DNA of 64,000 nucleotides from Runella salmonicolor (GCF_024158025.1 NZ_JAMZEL010000007.1:255582-319581); one strand, 5' to 3'. Numbered from the stretch's first letter, positions 34,021 to 43,210 are shown. Numbers and translations are program-made. Notes: a model not told the origin generated them from the sequence alone.

Positions 34021-35016
34021 ATGCTTACACGTCGCCAGTTCTTGCTGACTGCCTCTATCGCCCCTTTTTTGCAAAAAAAAGAGCAAATTATCACGATAGA
34101 TGGAGCGATTCTCCCACAAAAAATGGGAAAGACGCTCATTCATGAACACCTGCTCGTGGATTTTATCGGAGCGGATAAAATCAGCCCTGACCGCTGGAAC
34201 CGGGAAGAGGTGCTAAAAACGGTGTTGCCTTATTTATTAGAAGTAAAAAAGCAGGGCGTAAAAACGCTTTTAGATTGTACCCCCGCTTTTCTGGGTCGTG
34301 ATGTGCATTTGCTGCAATTGGCTTCGCAAAAAAGCGGCTTACAAATCTTGACTAATACGGGGTATTACGGTGCGGTTGACAATAAATATTTGCCAAAATG
34401 GGCGTTTACCGAAACCGCCGAGCAACTCGCGGATCGCTGGACCGCTGAATTTGAAAAAGGAATTGACGGCACCGATGTTCGTCCTGGTTTCATAAAAATA
34501 GGCGTAAATCCTGGGCCGCTCTCCGAGCTGCATCGAAAATTGGTACGTGCGGCAGGTCTTACCCATTTACGTACTGGTCTGACCATTTGCTCGCACACCG
34601 GCCCCGCGTTGGGAGCTTTTGAAGAAATGGAGGAATTGCAGCGCACAGGCGTACACCCAAGCGCTTTTGTGTGGGTTCATGCGCAGGGCGAGTCCAATAA
34701 AAATTTGTACACAAAAGCGGCGCAGATGGGTGCTTGGGTAAGCCTTGACGGCATGGGCTGGGGCGATTTTGAAAACTACGCTTCTTGGATAGACCTTCTT
34801 AAGTCCAATCGTTTGTTGCACCGTGTTCTTATTTCTCACGATGCTGGTTGGTACAAACCTGGCGAAGCGAATGGCGGAAATTTTGTGGGTTTCACCGCCA
34901 TTTTTGAAAAAGTGTTTCCTATTCTACGCCAAAAAGGCTTTACGCAAGATGATTTTGACCAACTGCTGATTCGTAACCCTGCTGAGGCTTTTCAAATTCG
35001 GGTTAGAAAAACCTGA
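34021..35016 (+). CDS. Phosphotriesterase-family metallohydrolase
   Basis: The 331-residue amidohydrolase-superfamily protein opens with a twin-arginine-like signal (TRRQFLLTASIAPF). It keeps all six metal ligands of the binuclear site: H41 and H43 (HEH), carboxylated K159 (PGFIKIGV), H192 (SHTGP), H220 (WVHAQG) and D274 (SHDAG). Relatives hydrolyse lactones, esters or phosphotriesters, so a lactonase is as likely as a phosphotriesterase. The close spacing with the GRAS gene (15 bases) suggests one transcript and a shared small molecule. Confidence 0.9.
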   Translation: MLTRRQFLLTASIAPFLQKKEQIITIDGAILPQKMGKTLIHEHLLVDFIGADKISPDRWNREEVLKTVLPYLLEVKKQGVKTLLDCTPAFLGRDVHLLQLASQKSGLQILTNTGYYGAVDNKYLPKWAFTETAEQLADRWTAEFEKGIDGTDVRPGFIKIGVNPGPLSELHRKLVRAAGLTHLRTGLTICSHTGPALGAFEEMEELQRTGVHPSAFVWVHAQGESNKNLYTKAAQMGAWVSLDGMGWGDFENYASWIDLLKSNRLLHRVLISHDAGWYKPGEANGGNFVGFTAIFEKVFPILRQKGFTQDDFDQLLIRNPAEAFQIRVRKT

Positions 35017-35081
35017 TTTCTGTTTATTCTTCCCTAAAAAAAACCGTTTGGCAAATGCTCAAACCATTGGTCCAAATTGTG

Positions 35082-35112
35082 TTTGATTACTTGGTAATAC
35101 ATAGTACCTTTG
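35082..35112 (+). promoter_or_regulatory. Promoter of the PspC gene
   Basis: TTTG (35082-35085), 19-base spacer, TACCTTTG (35105-35112), a full Bacteroidota-type sigma promoter. The start codon is about 60 bases downstream. Confidence 0.8.
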
Positions 35113-35173
35113 ATTCAACATAACAGCCAAAGAAAACAAATACAGCCTTAAAAACATTTAAATACACAAAGCC

Positions 35174-35407
35174 ATGACAACGAAACAATTGCATCGAATC
35201 CCTTCAGAAAGTAAAATAGGTGGTGTAGCTGCTGGTTTAGCCGACTATTTTGGAATAGATACTACCTTAATGCGTATTTTGTGGATAGCGTCTTTTTTCG
35301 CTTTTGTTCACGTACCCGTTATTGTTTTTTACATAATCCTCTGGGCTATCATGCCTAAAGGAGTTCGTCAAAGCAACAACGAAACGGTCGAAATTCATCA
35401 AGTATAA
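35174..35407 (+). CDS. PspC-domain envelope stress protein
   Basis: The 77-residue inner-membrane protein is made up of one PspC domain: KIGGVAAGLADYFGIDTTLMRILWI followed by a hydrophobic helix (VPVIVFYIILWAIMPKG). PspC proteins take part in the phage-shock envelope response by binding PspA/PspB or related partners. No PspA lies next to it. It is monocistronic, with its own promoter (35082) and terminator (35428). Confidence 0.9.
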   Translation: MTTKQLHRIPSESKIGGVAAGLADYFGIDTTLMRILWIASFFAFVHVPVIVFYIILWAIMPKGVRQSNNETVEIHQV

Positions 35408-35427
35408 ACAGCCTGAAAATCAAACAA

Positions 35428-35454
35428 AAAGCCGAGTTCACACTCGGCTTTTTT
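35428..35454. terminator. Bidirectional terminator
   Basis: AAAGCCGAG-TTCACA-CTCGGCTTT with T/A tracts on both sides, between the convergent PspC gene and acetylxylan-esterase-like gene. Confidence 0.88.
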
Positions 35455-35456
35455 AG

Positions 35457-36749
35457 TTATTTATTGGTTAGCTTATTGACCAGCCAAGCGGTCATCCGTT
35501 CCTGTTGTTCAGGATAAGTCCAGTGACCGGTTTCGAGGGCCAAATGCAATTCTTTGGGAGCCGAAATCACATTATAGGAAGCATACATGGAGGTAGGAGG
35601 GCAAGTTTCATCATTAAATCCCCATGAATACGAGCCCGGTACTTTTACCCGACGCGCAAAGTTGACCACATCGTAGTAAGCGAGTGTGGTGATTCTTTCG
35701 GGTTTATTGTTGTACGCCACCGCGTTTTTGTCAAAATAATGCGGCCAACCACCCGCGCGGCCTTTTAGATAGCCCGTAACGTCTGATAATGCAGGATAAA
35801 ACGCCCCCAGCCATTTGACCCGAGGATCAAGCGCTGCCGTAATGATAGAAAGGGCCCCGCCTTGGCTACCGCCCGTAACGGCCAGGTTAGTGCCGTCGTA
35901 TTGGGGCAAACTCGTCAGAAAATCATTGGCCCGTACACAGCCTAAATATACTCGCTTGTAATAAAAACGGTCGCGGTCGTCGGAGCCGTAATTCATGTAG
36001 CCATTAAGTGCGCCAGCCCCTAAGTCAAGATAGTCTGATGGGTTCATCGTAACAGGTATGCCATGAATACCGATTTGCAGGGTAATGATGCCTTTGGTCG
36101 CGTTGGCAATATCTCCATAGTAAGCACGGACGCCCGCCCCGGGAACGTGCAGAAGCGCCGGGTATTTTCCTTCTTTTTTGGGTACGCACAAAATGCCGTA
36201 CAAACGGGCACCGTTGCGGAAATTCTGCAAATTGAGGTGATACACATTCACCGTTTCGGTACAACGCTCTGGCAAAAGAGTCATTTTTGCATCCATTGGT
36301 ATCTTGGCTAAGTCTGCCTTTGCTGTTTGCCAGAAAGTGTCAAAATCAGCGGGATTATCTACCGTAGGTTGAATGGCGAGTGGGTCGAAGCCTGCCGTGG
36401 CGAGGTTTCGGTATTCTTTACCGCCGATTTCGGCAATGGCGATGCAGCGCAGAAATCCACCCGTTTTCATCGTTCCACCGTCAAGCGTGATACTCCCACT
36501 GGTGAGCGTAATAGTCTCTTTTTTGGTCGGTTCCATTTTTTCAGGCCCTATTTCATAACGTACACGGGCGTTTTTGACGAGGTTACCATTCTGTAAGACT
36601 GAAATGGTAAATTTTACATTTTCGCCCGATTTGTAATTCCAGTCAAAATGGTCGGGAGCGACTACGACTTTGTACAGTTTCTCTACTGGTTGGGCAAAAG
36701 CAACCGAAAAGCTCAGGGCGAAGAGAATAATATTCGCTATTTTTTTCAT
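35457..36749 (-). CDS. Acetylxylan esterase / cephalosporin-C deacetylase-like enzyme (AXE1 family)
   Basis: The 430-residue exported alpha/beta-hydrolase has a signal peptide (MKKIANIILFALSFSVAFAQ). An N-terminal beta domain is followed by the hydrolase fold with nucleophile elbow TGGSQGGAL, an acid region (GFNDETCPP) and the His in LETGHWT. CE7 enzymes of this kind remove acetyl groups from xylo-oligosaccharides and other esters; the N-terminal extra domain makes it longer than the usual 320 residues. I start it at the ATG at 36749; a frame reaching 36833 gives no signal sequence. Confidence 0.88.
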   Translation of the reverse strand: MKKIANIILFALSFSVAFAQPVEKLYKVVVAPDHFDWNYKSGENVKFTISVLQNGNLVKNARVRYEIGPEKMEPTKKETITLTSGSITLDGGTMKTGGFLRCIAIAEIGGKEYRNLATAGFDPLAIQPTVDNPADFDTFWQTAKADLAKIPMDAKMTLLPERCTETVNVYHLNLQNFRNGARLYGILCVPKKEGKYPALLHVPGAGVRAYYGDIANATKGIITLQIGIHGIPVTMNPSDYLDLGAGALNGYMNYGSDDRDRFYYKRVYLGCVRANDFLTSLPQYDGTNLAVTGGSQGGALSIITAALDPRVKWLGAFYPALSDVTGYLKGRAGGWPHYFDKNAVAYNNKPERITTLAYYDVVNFARRVKVPGSYSWGFNDETCPPTSMYASYNVISAPKELHLALETGHWTYPEQQERMTAWLVNKLTNK

Positions 36750-36905
36750 TGAATAAGGGGGTTGAAAGATTTTGCGGCAGAGCCATGATACTTTGGAAAT
36801 AGGAGCTTTCCACATGACAATGTAAATATACAAAAGCGTTTACCTGTGCATTTCTAAGCACAATTTGTATTTTTGTCGTTCCGAATTTTTTAAAACCACT
36901 TTCCA

Positions 36906-37952
36906 TTGTCTTCTGCTTTGCCCAAAGTCGTTGTTTTGCCCGATGCGGGTACTGAAAACCCTTTTCAATACGAATTGGTGCGATATTTACGAAAACATGG
37001 AATGACAGTGACCGTTGGTAAGAAATATACATTGGGAAGTACCTTCCAAGCCCTGAAAGCCCACCACCCAGAGGTGCTCTATTATGATTGGGTCCATAGC
37101 TTTATTATTGGTAAATCATTGCTGTGGAGCTGGATAAAATCGCTGGTCTTCATGGCCGAAATCCTGTGGGCAAAATCTATCCAAGGGGTCAGAATCGTAC
37201 ATACATTGCACAATCTGCAAAACCATGCGGGGGTTTGGTTAAGTTTAGAGAAGCACGTTTATGGTTTTTTTTTACGTCGCTGCGACTCTATCAGGGTTTA
37301 TTCGGAAACGACAAAACAACAGGCCATTCGTCGGTTTGGATTGAAACCCGAGGTTGTTTTGGTAATTCAGGATTTACCGTATCATGCATATTATCCTAAT
37401 GACTCAACCAAATCAGAAAGTCGTGAAAAATTGGGAGTAGACCGAGCGGCTTTTGTGTTTTTATTTTTTGGAGAAATAAAGCCTTACAAAGGCCTTCATC
37501 AGTTGTTGAAAGCGTATTCAGCGTTGGGCTCCCTAAATACTTGCCTTGTTATTGCTGGAAAAAGTTACGATGCTGATTATTGGGAATCATTATTGGCCGA
37601 AAGTAAGAATATTCCAACCATTCAGTGGCACCATCGATTTATTGAAGATGCAGACGTTCAGTACTTTTTCAATGCGGCGGATGTTGTTGTCTTGCCCTTT
37701 GTAAGAATTGACCATTCAGGCTCCGTTGATTTGGCCATGTCATTTGGAAAACCTATCATTACATTGCGAACCGAGGGTACACTTCGGTTGCTGAGCCACC
37801 AGCAAGAATTATTATTTGATAATACACTTTACCCGTTAATTGAATGCCTTAAAATTGCCCAAGAGATGAATCTTTTGGCGATTGGCAAAAAAAACTTTGA
37901 AATAGCTGATACAACAAATTATCAGGACATTGTGAGGATTTTTGAAGCGTAG
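36906..37952 (+). CDS. GT4-like glycosyltransferase
   Basis: The 348-residue protein has a GT-B fold: PKVVVLPDAGTENPFQYELVRYL at the N-terminus, the second-domain start FLFFGEIKPYKGLHQLLKAY, and a C-terminal nucleotide-sugar part with DVVVLPFVRIDHSGSVDLAMSFGKPII. The last matches the EX7E-type region, with the first acid replaced. It starts with TTG at 36906, as no ATG precedes the first beta strand. It opens a four-gene polysaccharide cluster. Donor and acceptor are unknown. Confidence 0.85.
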   Translation: MSSALPKVVVLPDAGTENPFQYELVRYLRKHGMTVTVGKKYTLGSTFQALKAHHPEVLYYDWVHSFIIGKSLLWSWIKSLVFMAEILWAKSIQGVRIVHTLHNLQNHAGVWLSLEKHVYGFFLRRCDSIRVYSETTKQQAIRRFGLKPEVVLVIQDLPYHAYYPNDSTKSESREKLGVDRAAFVFLFFGEIKPYKGLHQLLKAYSALGSLNTCLVIAGKSYDADYWESLLAESKNIPTIQWHHRFIEDADVQYFFNAADVVVLPFVRIDHSGSVDLAMSFGKPIITLRTEGTLRLLSHQQELLFDNTLYPLIECLKIAQEMNLLAIGKKNFEIADTTNYQDIVRIFEA

Positions 37953-38093
37953 AAACAGTAAATGCGCACCCAAAATAGAGAGGCTACGAAAGAAAATGTT
38001 CTTTGATTTGGATACTGCTACTGCATCGCCGTACTGCAAACGTTGGTTGCTTGACCACACCACTGTCTTAGAATTTCGTTGTTATCTTATCGT

Positions 38094-38864
38094 ATGCCTA
38101 ACATGAAACCCTACGCTCAATTAATTGCCAGTCAAGCTTTTATGAATCGTTTGCGTAATATGCGCTTACAGGTAAGGAGTATTCCATACCGAATGGGAGA
38201 CACCGTGGAGTGTCCCATTTGCCAAAATCATTATAAGGCATTTATGCCTTTTCGCTACCGGCAGAATGCCTATTGTCCGAGCTGTAAATCGCTCGAAAGG
38301 CATCGGTACGCCTATCTTACGTTACGCGACCGACTGGGCTTCTATGATGCTCCTCTCAAAAAAGTATTGCATTTTGCGCCCGATACCTGCTTGTCTATGA
38401 CTGTTAAAGGAAATCAATATATCGACTATCTTACGGCCGATAACATGACTTCATTTACCCACAGTATTACTGATAAGCCTGATTGTGTGATGTCAATTGA
38501 TGATATTCAGTTTGAAGACAATACCTTCGACGTAGTCATTGCCATTGGCGTGTTAGTGATGGTGCCTGATGATACCAAGGCTATGAGGGAAGTATACAGG
38601 GTACTCAAACCTGGTGGATACGCTATTTTTCATGATCCGATTAATTATAAGCAGTCTTATTCGTTTTCAGATACGAGTTTGACGAAAGAAGAGAAGCTGG
38701 GCTTGTATCATGGTCATGACCAACGCTGGTACTATGGAGCTGATTATGCCGACCGGATGCGCGCACAAGGATTTGAAATAGAGGATGATACCTATGCTCA
38801 ACACATAGATAACAAGCGGTATGGGATTTCTCCTAATGAGAAAATCTATATTGCCAGAAAGTAA
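38094..38864 (+). CDS. Zinc-ribbon SAM-dependent methyltransferase
   Basis: The protein has 256 residues. A four-Cys knuckle (ECPICQNH, CPSCKS) at the N-terminus precedes a class I methyltransferase fold. The usual motif I is weak (KKVLHFAPDTCLS); DDIQFEDNTFDVVIAIGVLVMVPDD and VYRVLKPGGYAIFHDP are the later motifs. It resembles Methyltransf_11-type enzymes in glycan clusters that methylate sugars. The start at 38094 or at 38103 is equally possible. It lies 3 bases before the next glycosyltransferase, so they are co-translated. Confidence 0.82.
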   Translation: MPNMKPYAQLIASQAFMNRLRNMRLQVRSIPYRMGDTVECPICQNHYKAFMPFRYRQNAYCPSCKSLERHRYAYLTLRDRLGFYDAPLKKVLHFAPDTCLSMTVKGNQYIDYLTADNMTSFTHSITDKPDCVMSIDDIQFEDNTFDVVIAIGVLVMVPDDTKAMREVYRVLKPGGYAIFHDPINYKQSYSFSDTSLTKEEKLGLYHGHDQRWYYGADYADRMRAQGFEIEDDTYAQHIDNKRYGISPNEKIYIARK

Positions 38865-38867
38865 AGA

Positions 38868-40004
38868 ATGAAAATACTTTTTTGTACCAACGCCTTTGAA
38901 AATATTACCAACGGCCCGGTAAGATTTGCCAATATCGTACCCGAAATTAATAGGTTGTTTCCGCAACACGAAATCAGGATTTTAACGGAAGATGTTTCGG
39001 AACAACGGCTGAAGGATGTGCCTTATGTGTATAAAGTTTCGCTCAACATTCCCCGTTTGCTCAAGCCGTTGGGGCAGATTTTGCGCTGGTTTATTTATTA
39101 TCGTCAGATAAAAAAAATCGAAAAACAGTACGATTTTGATGTATTGGTTTTTATTAATTCGTTTAATGGTACATGGGCAAGTTTAGTGTCGTCAAAGCCG
39201 ACAGTGGGGATGGTCAACGACGAGAAGAATATGTTGGCGACGTGGAAAAACGCGGAACTTACGCCTTTGTGGCTGAAACGGTTTACGTTTCAGCAATTTG
39301 AAAAGCTCTCGGCCGTTAAGCATCAACTTGTGATTGCCAATTCGGAATTTTTGAAACAACGCCTCATCAAGACGTATCACTTACCCGAAGCCAAAGTAAA
39401 GCGTTTGTATAAATGCATCCCGTTGGAGGGACTGAAATTTAATCCGCAACGCACTTTTGGGGCAATCATCAACGTATTGTTTGTTAAGGCTGATTATTTG
39501 GTTGGCAATTTGCCAATGCTGGTGCAGGCCCTTCAAAAAATAACAGAATATCAATTTCGACTGACCGTCGTGGGCCCTGAGCCTCCATTTGAACCGCATT
39601 TACGGTCTATTTTTGCTGGTGTTTCTAATGCAACGCTTGATTATGTGGGGCCACAACCTCAGGAGAGAGTATTTGAGTATATGAGTACCTACGATATTTT
39701 TTGTGTACCTTCCTATACTGAAGCGTTTGGGGTGGCTAATATTGAAGCACTGGCCCACGGAATATCGGTCATAAGTACATCGGTGGGTGGGATTCCAGAG
39801 GTACTAGATAACGGAAAAAACGGTTGGTTGGTAGAATCTGGAAACAGCCAAGCGTTGGCCGATGCCATAACGGAGTGCATTCAAATGCCCGAGTTACGCG
39901 TTCAAAAAGCAGAAAATGGCCTGAGTTTTATCCAAAAGTTTTCAAAAGACGAAATGTTACGCAATTTTGTGGAAATGCTTGAATCAGTGACCCGTAAACG
40001 ATAG
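38868..40004 (+). CDS. GT4-family glycosyltransferase
   Basis: The 378-residue GT-B enzyme has the domain start MKILFCTNAFENITNGPVRFA and a second Rossmann half. Its donor site is YDIFCVPSYTEAFGVANIEALAHGISVISTSVGGIPEVL, the standard E-x7-E and PEV signature of retaining GT4 transferases. It starts at the ATG at 38868. It follows the methyltransferase at 3 bases and precedes the O-antigen-ligase-like gene. Confidence 0.92.
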   Translation: MKILFCTNAFENITNGPVRFANIVPEINRLFPQHEIRILTEDVSEQRLKDVPYVYKVSLNIPRLLKPLGQILRWFIYYRQIKKIEKQYDFDVLVFINSFNGTWASLVSSKPTVGMVNDEKNMLATWKNAELTPLWLKRFTFQQFEKLSAVKHQLVIANSEFLKQRLIKTYHLPEAKVKRLYKCIPLEGLKFNPQRTFGAIINVLFVKADYLVGNLPMLVQALQKITEYQFRLTVVGPEPPFEPHLRSIFAGVSNATLDYVGPQPQERVFEYMSTYDIFCVPSYTEAFGVANIEALAHGISVISTSVGGIPEVLDNGKNGWLVESGNSQALADAITECIQMPELRVQKAENGLSFIQKFSKDEMLRNFVEMLESVTRKR

Positions 40005-40056
40005 CCGGCCGCTCGACTGGTTTTTTGACAAACGGTGAATTGTAAACTCTAAATTA

Positions 40057-41319
40057 ATGCACTGGCGTAATCTGTTTCGGAATCAACAGCATTGGGACTG
40101 GCATCTTGTTTTGTACTTTCTCAATGTGTTTTTAGTGGTATTCGGGTATAGCTTGAGAGGGGAGGAGTTTCAGGCGGCAAAACTCTTTCGAACGGGTTTG
40201 GTCATTTTTTCCTTGGCAGGTATTATACTGGCCCAAGGGGAAATAAAGTACATCTTCGATAAAAAAAAGAACTGGGTTTTATACCTGTTCCTGTTTTTGA
40301 ATTTGGTTGTTTTGCCGTTCAGTGTTGATTTTTTGCGCAGTTTTGAACGTATTGTGGCTTGGATTCCCTTTTTAATTTATACCAACTACTTTATCGTCTA
40401 TCTTTTTGCCCATTATTCCAAAGACGAAGCCAAAATCAAACTATTACAGATTTTTAGCTTGGTATACTTCTATCCTGTGCTAGTAATGCTTATTGCGGGC
40501 GTAGCTTTTCAATCTGAGAACGTGTACGGGCAATCAATTGGCTCTTATAAGGCAAACGTAATCGGATGGGGATGTACAATATTCATTGTTATGGGTTTTG
40601 ATTTGTTTGCCAATCGCCCCATGGCTAAATGGGCCCGTAACCTATTTTTTTTAGTGGTCTTTTTAGCATTATGGGCCATTGTTCTGACGGGTTCGCGCAG
40701 CAGTTTTGCTGCTTTGGCGCTCTCTACACTGGTATTGGTGTTGCGCAGCAAACAAATTTCCATTTATCTGAAAGTAGCGGCCACCTTGTGTATTCTTGGG
40801 TTTGCCTATTATATCATTGCCAGTCCCGACTCGGTGGTCAACTTGCGGGCGCAGTACGCAGATATTAGAAAGCAGAAAGGAGAAGTGCGGTTTAAATTGG
40901 CCGAACAGGCTCTAGGGATATTTATCAACAATCCAGAAGTATTTTTTACGGGGTTTGGATTTGACGGCTTTCGGGCAGGACTCCAGTTTTATGCAGGGAT
41001 ACGAACCGATTTAGCATCGCATAATTCGTACTTAGAAATTCTGTTTTCGGGGGGGATTTTTTCTTTTTTGTGCTTTATTGTTTTTTTTGCCCTCAATGCA
41101 CTTTTGAAGTACGTACGCTTTGATAGTCAATCCTTTGTTTTTTTGCCCGCGCTGATGGTGATTCCGTACTTTGAGTCTAATCTTAATGCTGGGCAATTTT
41201 TGTTTTTTCCCTGGATGACCTTTTTATTTTACTATATTCACCTTTCTTCCCTTCAGTTTCCTGTAGCCGAAATGAATATTTCCAAAAAGAAAAAAATGCA
41301 GGCTGCAAACCCCAATTGA
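40057..41319 (+). CDS. O-antigen ligase/polymerase-like membrane protein
   Basis: The 420-residue protein has about ten to twelve membrane helices and the Wzy/WaaL-type core: LTGSRSSFAALALSTLVLVL, a long periplasmic stretch (AQYADIRKQKGEVRFKLAEQALGIF, GFGFDGFRAGLQFYAG) and RTDLASHNSYLEILFSGG. The H-N-S motif with the upstream Arg is the usual catalytic region of O-antigen ligases. It ends the polysaccharide cluster begun at 36906. Confidence 0.85.
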   Translation: MHWRNLFRNQQHWDWHLVLYFLNVFLVVFGYSLRGEEFQAAKLFRTGLVIFSLAGIILAQGEIKYIFDKKKNWVLYLFLFLNLVVLPFSVDFLRSFERIVAWIPFLIYTNYFIVYLFAHYSKDEAKIKLLQIFSLVYFYPVLVMLIAGVAFQSENVYGQSIGSYKANVIGWGCTIFIVMGFDLFANRPMAKWARNLFFLVVFLALWAIVLTGSRSSFAALALSTLVLVLRSKQISIYLKVAATLCILGFAYYIIASPDSVVNLRAQYADIRKQKGEVRFKLAEQALGIFINNPEVFFTGFGFDGFRAGLQFYAGIRTDLASHNSYLEILFSGGIFSFLCFIVFFALNALLKYVRFDSQSFVFLPALMVIPYFESNLNAGQFLFFPWMTFLFYYIHLSSLQFPVAEMNISKKKKMQAANPN

Positions 41320-41344
41320 TGCGTTGTTTACAGCCTGCGTTCAA

Positions 41345-41701
41345 TTATTTCTTTTCTTCTTTTGCTTCGCCTTCTTCATCGCTGCTAAAAAGACCTTTGA
41401 TGAAGCCCGTGGCTTTTTCAATGGCTTCTTCAGCTTCCTCTTTCAGGTCTTCAAATTTTTCCTGCGCTTCCACGGCCAACTCTTCCGCTTTTATTTTCGC
41501 TTCGGCAAAGGCTTCGGTGGCTTCTGCTTTCATTTCTTCGGCTTTGGCTGATGCCTGCGCTTTCAGCGCTTCTACGTCAACACTTTGTAGTTTTTCGGTG
41601 ATTTCACCTTTTATTTCCTCAAATTTTTCTTGGGCTTCAGCCGCTAATTCTTGTGCTTTCGCTTTGGCTTGCTCTGCCGCAGATTTCAATTGTTCGTCCA
41701 T
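41345..41701 (-). CDS. LEA-like Ala/Glu/Lys-rich coiled-coil protein
   Basis: This 118-residue, very hydrophilic protein has no Cys or Trp and no signal peptide. It is built from repeating amphipathic helix units such as AQELAAEAQEKFEEIK and AEELAVEAQEKFEDLK, resembling the 11-residue repeats of group 3 LEA proteins. The C-terminus (GLFSSDEEGEAKEEKK) is acidic and disordered. Such proteins protect membranes and enzymes during drying or freezing, though a structural coiled coil is equally possible. I start at the ATG at 41701. Confidence 0.75.
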   Translation of the reverse strand: MDEQLKSAAEQAKAKAQELAAEAQEKFEEIKGEITEKLQSVDVEALKAQASAKAEEMKAEATEAFAEAKIKAEELAVEAQEKFEDLKEEAEEAIEKATGFIKGLFSSDEEGEAKEEKK

Positions 41702-41741
41702 AAAGTTTATTGGTTTAAAGTATGTAAAATAAGGTAACACA

Positions 41742-41749
41742 CAAAGTTA
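41742..41749 (-). promoter_or_regulatory. -7 element of the LEA-like gene
   Basis: TAACTTTG on the minus strand about 40 bases upstream of the start at 41701. The -33 part is not clear. Confidence 0.4.
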
Positions 41750-41842
41750 GAATATTCATGGATGGATTTTTCGCCCGGATTCATTTTTAATTTTGGGGTA
41801 AAATTCGTAGTATTAACCTTCGTCTTAATCACGTCATAGTGG

Positions 41843-41880
41843 CTAACTCTTTGAAATTGAGTTAGGAATATATAATTTTG
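41843..41880 (+). promoter_or_regulatory. Promoter with overlapping dyad, serine palmitoyltransferase-like gene
   Basis: TTTG (41850-41853), 19-base spacer and TAATTTTG (41873-41880) form a full promoter. The -33 box is covered by a perfect inverted repeat CTAACTC-N9-GAGTTAG (41843-41849, 41859-41865), as expected of a repressor or activator site. Confidence 0.7.
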
Positions 41881-41930
41881 CACAAAATTTATTCAAAAAC
41901 GGTATCAAACCCAAAAAACAGCATAGTAAA

Positions 41931-43199
41931 GTGGATATTTTCGAGAAACTACGCAACAACTGGGGACCAATTGGGGCTTCTGCAAAAGCGCTAAACAGTC
42001 ATCATTATTTCTCATTTCCAAAACTGGAAGGCGAAATCGGACCGCACATGAAGTTTCGCGGTATGAACGTGCTCAACTGGAGCCTGAACAACTATCTGGG
42101 TTTGGCCAATCATCCTGAAGTGCGCAAAGCCGACGCAGAAGCTTCTGCAAAATGGGGCCTTGCTTACCCAATGGGTGCCCGTATGATGTCTGGAAATTCT
42201 GACTTGCACGAACTGTTTGAGAAAGAGTTGGCGGAGTTCGTAGGAAAGAAAGATGCATTTTTGCTCAATTATGGGTACCAAGGTGTGATGTCGGTCATTG
42301 AGTGTGTATGCGACCACCGCGACGTGATTGTGTACGATGCCGAAGCTCACGCTTGTTTGATTGACGGGATTCGACTTCATAAAGCCAAAATGGGACAATA
42401 CTATAAGTATAACCATAACGACATGGCCAGTTTGGAGAAAAACCTGATTAGGGCATCCAAACTCGCTGAAGAAAAAGGCGGAGGGATATTGGTGATTACG
42501 GAAGGCGTTTTTGGAATGTCGGGCAAAGTCGGGAGTTTGGATAAAATCGTTGAACTCAAGAAAAAATATAATTTCCGGTTGCTGGTTGATGATGCACATG
42601 GTTTTGGAACGATGGGCGAAAACGGCGGCGGCGTAGGAGAGATGTTTGGCGTATCCAAAGAGATTGACCTCTATTTCTCCACATTTGCCAAGTCAATGGC
42701 CGCAATCGGCGCTTTTGTGGCGGCCGATGATCCAGACATTATCATGTTCCTCAAATACAATATGCGTTCGCAAACTTACGCAAAGGCATTGCCCATGCCG
42801 TATGTAGAAGGAGGTCGGAAACGGTTGGAGCTTATCAAAGCGCATCCCGAATTGCGCACCCAGTTGTGGGAAATCGTCCATGCGCTTCAAAATGGCTTGC
42901 GTAGTCGGGGCTTTAACATTGGTGACACTGAGTCGCCCGTAACGCCCGTCTTTATGCAAGGATTGGAAGGCGGCTTGCCAGAAGTGACCAACATGGTACG
43001 TGATTTACGCGAAAATATGGGTATTTTCTGTTCTATTGTTGTGTATCCAGTGATTCCGAAAGGGCAAATTATTTTACGCCTTATTCCTACTGCCTCACAT
43101 ACGCTTGAAGATGTAGAGAAAACACTAAATGCATTTGATACAATGCGTGAAAAATTAGATGCTGGTGTCTACCGAGCCAACTTGGCCGTACCTGCCTAA
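41931..43199 (+). CDS. Alpha-oxoamine synthase, probably serine palmitoyltransferase
   Basis: The 422-residue PLP enzyme of the KBL/AONS/SPT family has substrate His H140 (DAEAHACLIDG), D221 and H223 (LLVDDAHGFGTMG) and Schiff-base K254 (FSTFAKSMAA). In Bacteroidota the family member with this start (NWGPIGASAKALNSHHYFSFPKLEG...) condenses serine with a long-chain acyl-CoA to begin sphingolipid synthesis. Other family members make KAPA or 2-amino-3-ketobutyrate, so SPT is the best but not the only reading. It starts with GTG at 41931; no in-frame ATG precedes residue 40. Confidence 0.82.
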   Translation: MDIFEKLRNNWGPIGASAKALNSHHYFSFPKLEGEIGPHMKFRGMNVLNWSLNNYLGLANHPEVRKADAEASAKWGLAYPMGARMMSGNSDLHELFEKELAEFVGKKDAFLLNYGYQGVMSVIECVCDHRDVIVYDAEAHACLIDGIRLHKAKMGQYYKYNHNDMASLEKNLIRASKLAEEKGGGILVITEGVFGMSGKVGSLDKIVELKKKYNFRLLVDDAHGFGTMGENGGGVGEMFGVSKEIDLYFSTFAKSMAAIGAFVAADDPDIIMFLKYNMRSQTYAKALPMPYVEGGRKRLELIKAHPELRTQLWEIVHALQNGLRSRGFNIGDTESPVTPVFMQGLEGGLPEVTNMVRDLRENMGIFCSIVVYPVIPKGQIILRLIPTASHTLEDVEKTLNAFDTMREKLDAGVYRANLAVPA

Positions 43200-43210
43200 C
43201 TAAAATATTT

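Noticed and set aside
41316..41732. Plus-strand Ser/Phe-rich frame opposite the LEA-like gene
   Set aside because: A low-complexity mirror of the repetitive Ala/Glu/Lys gene on the other strand.
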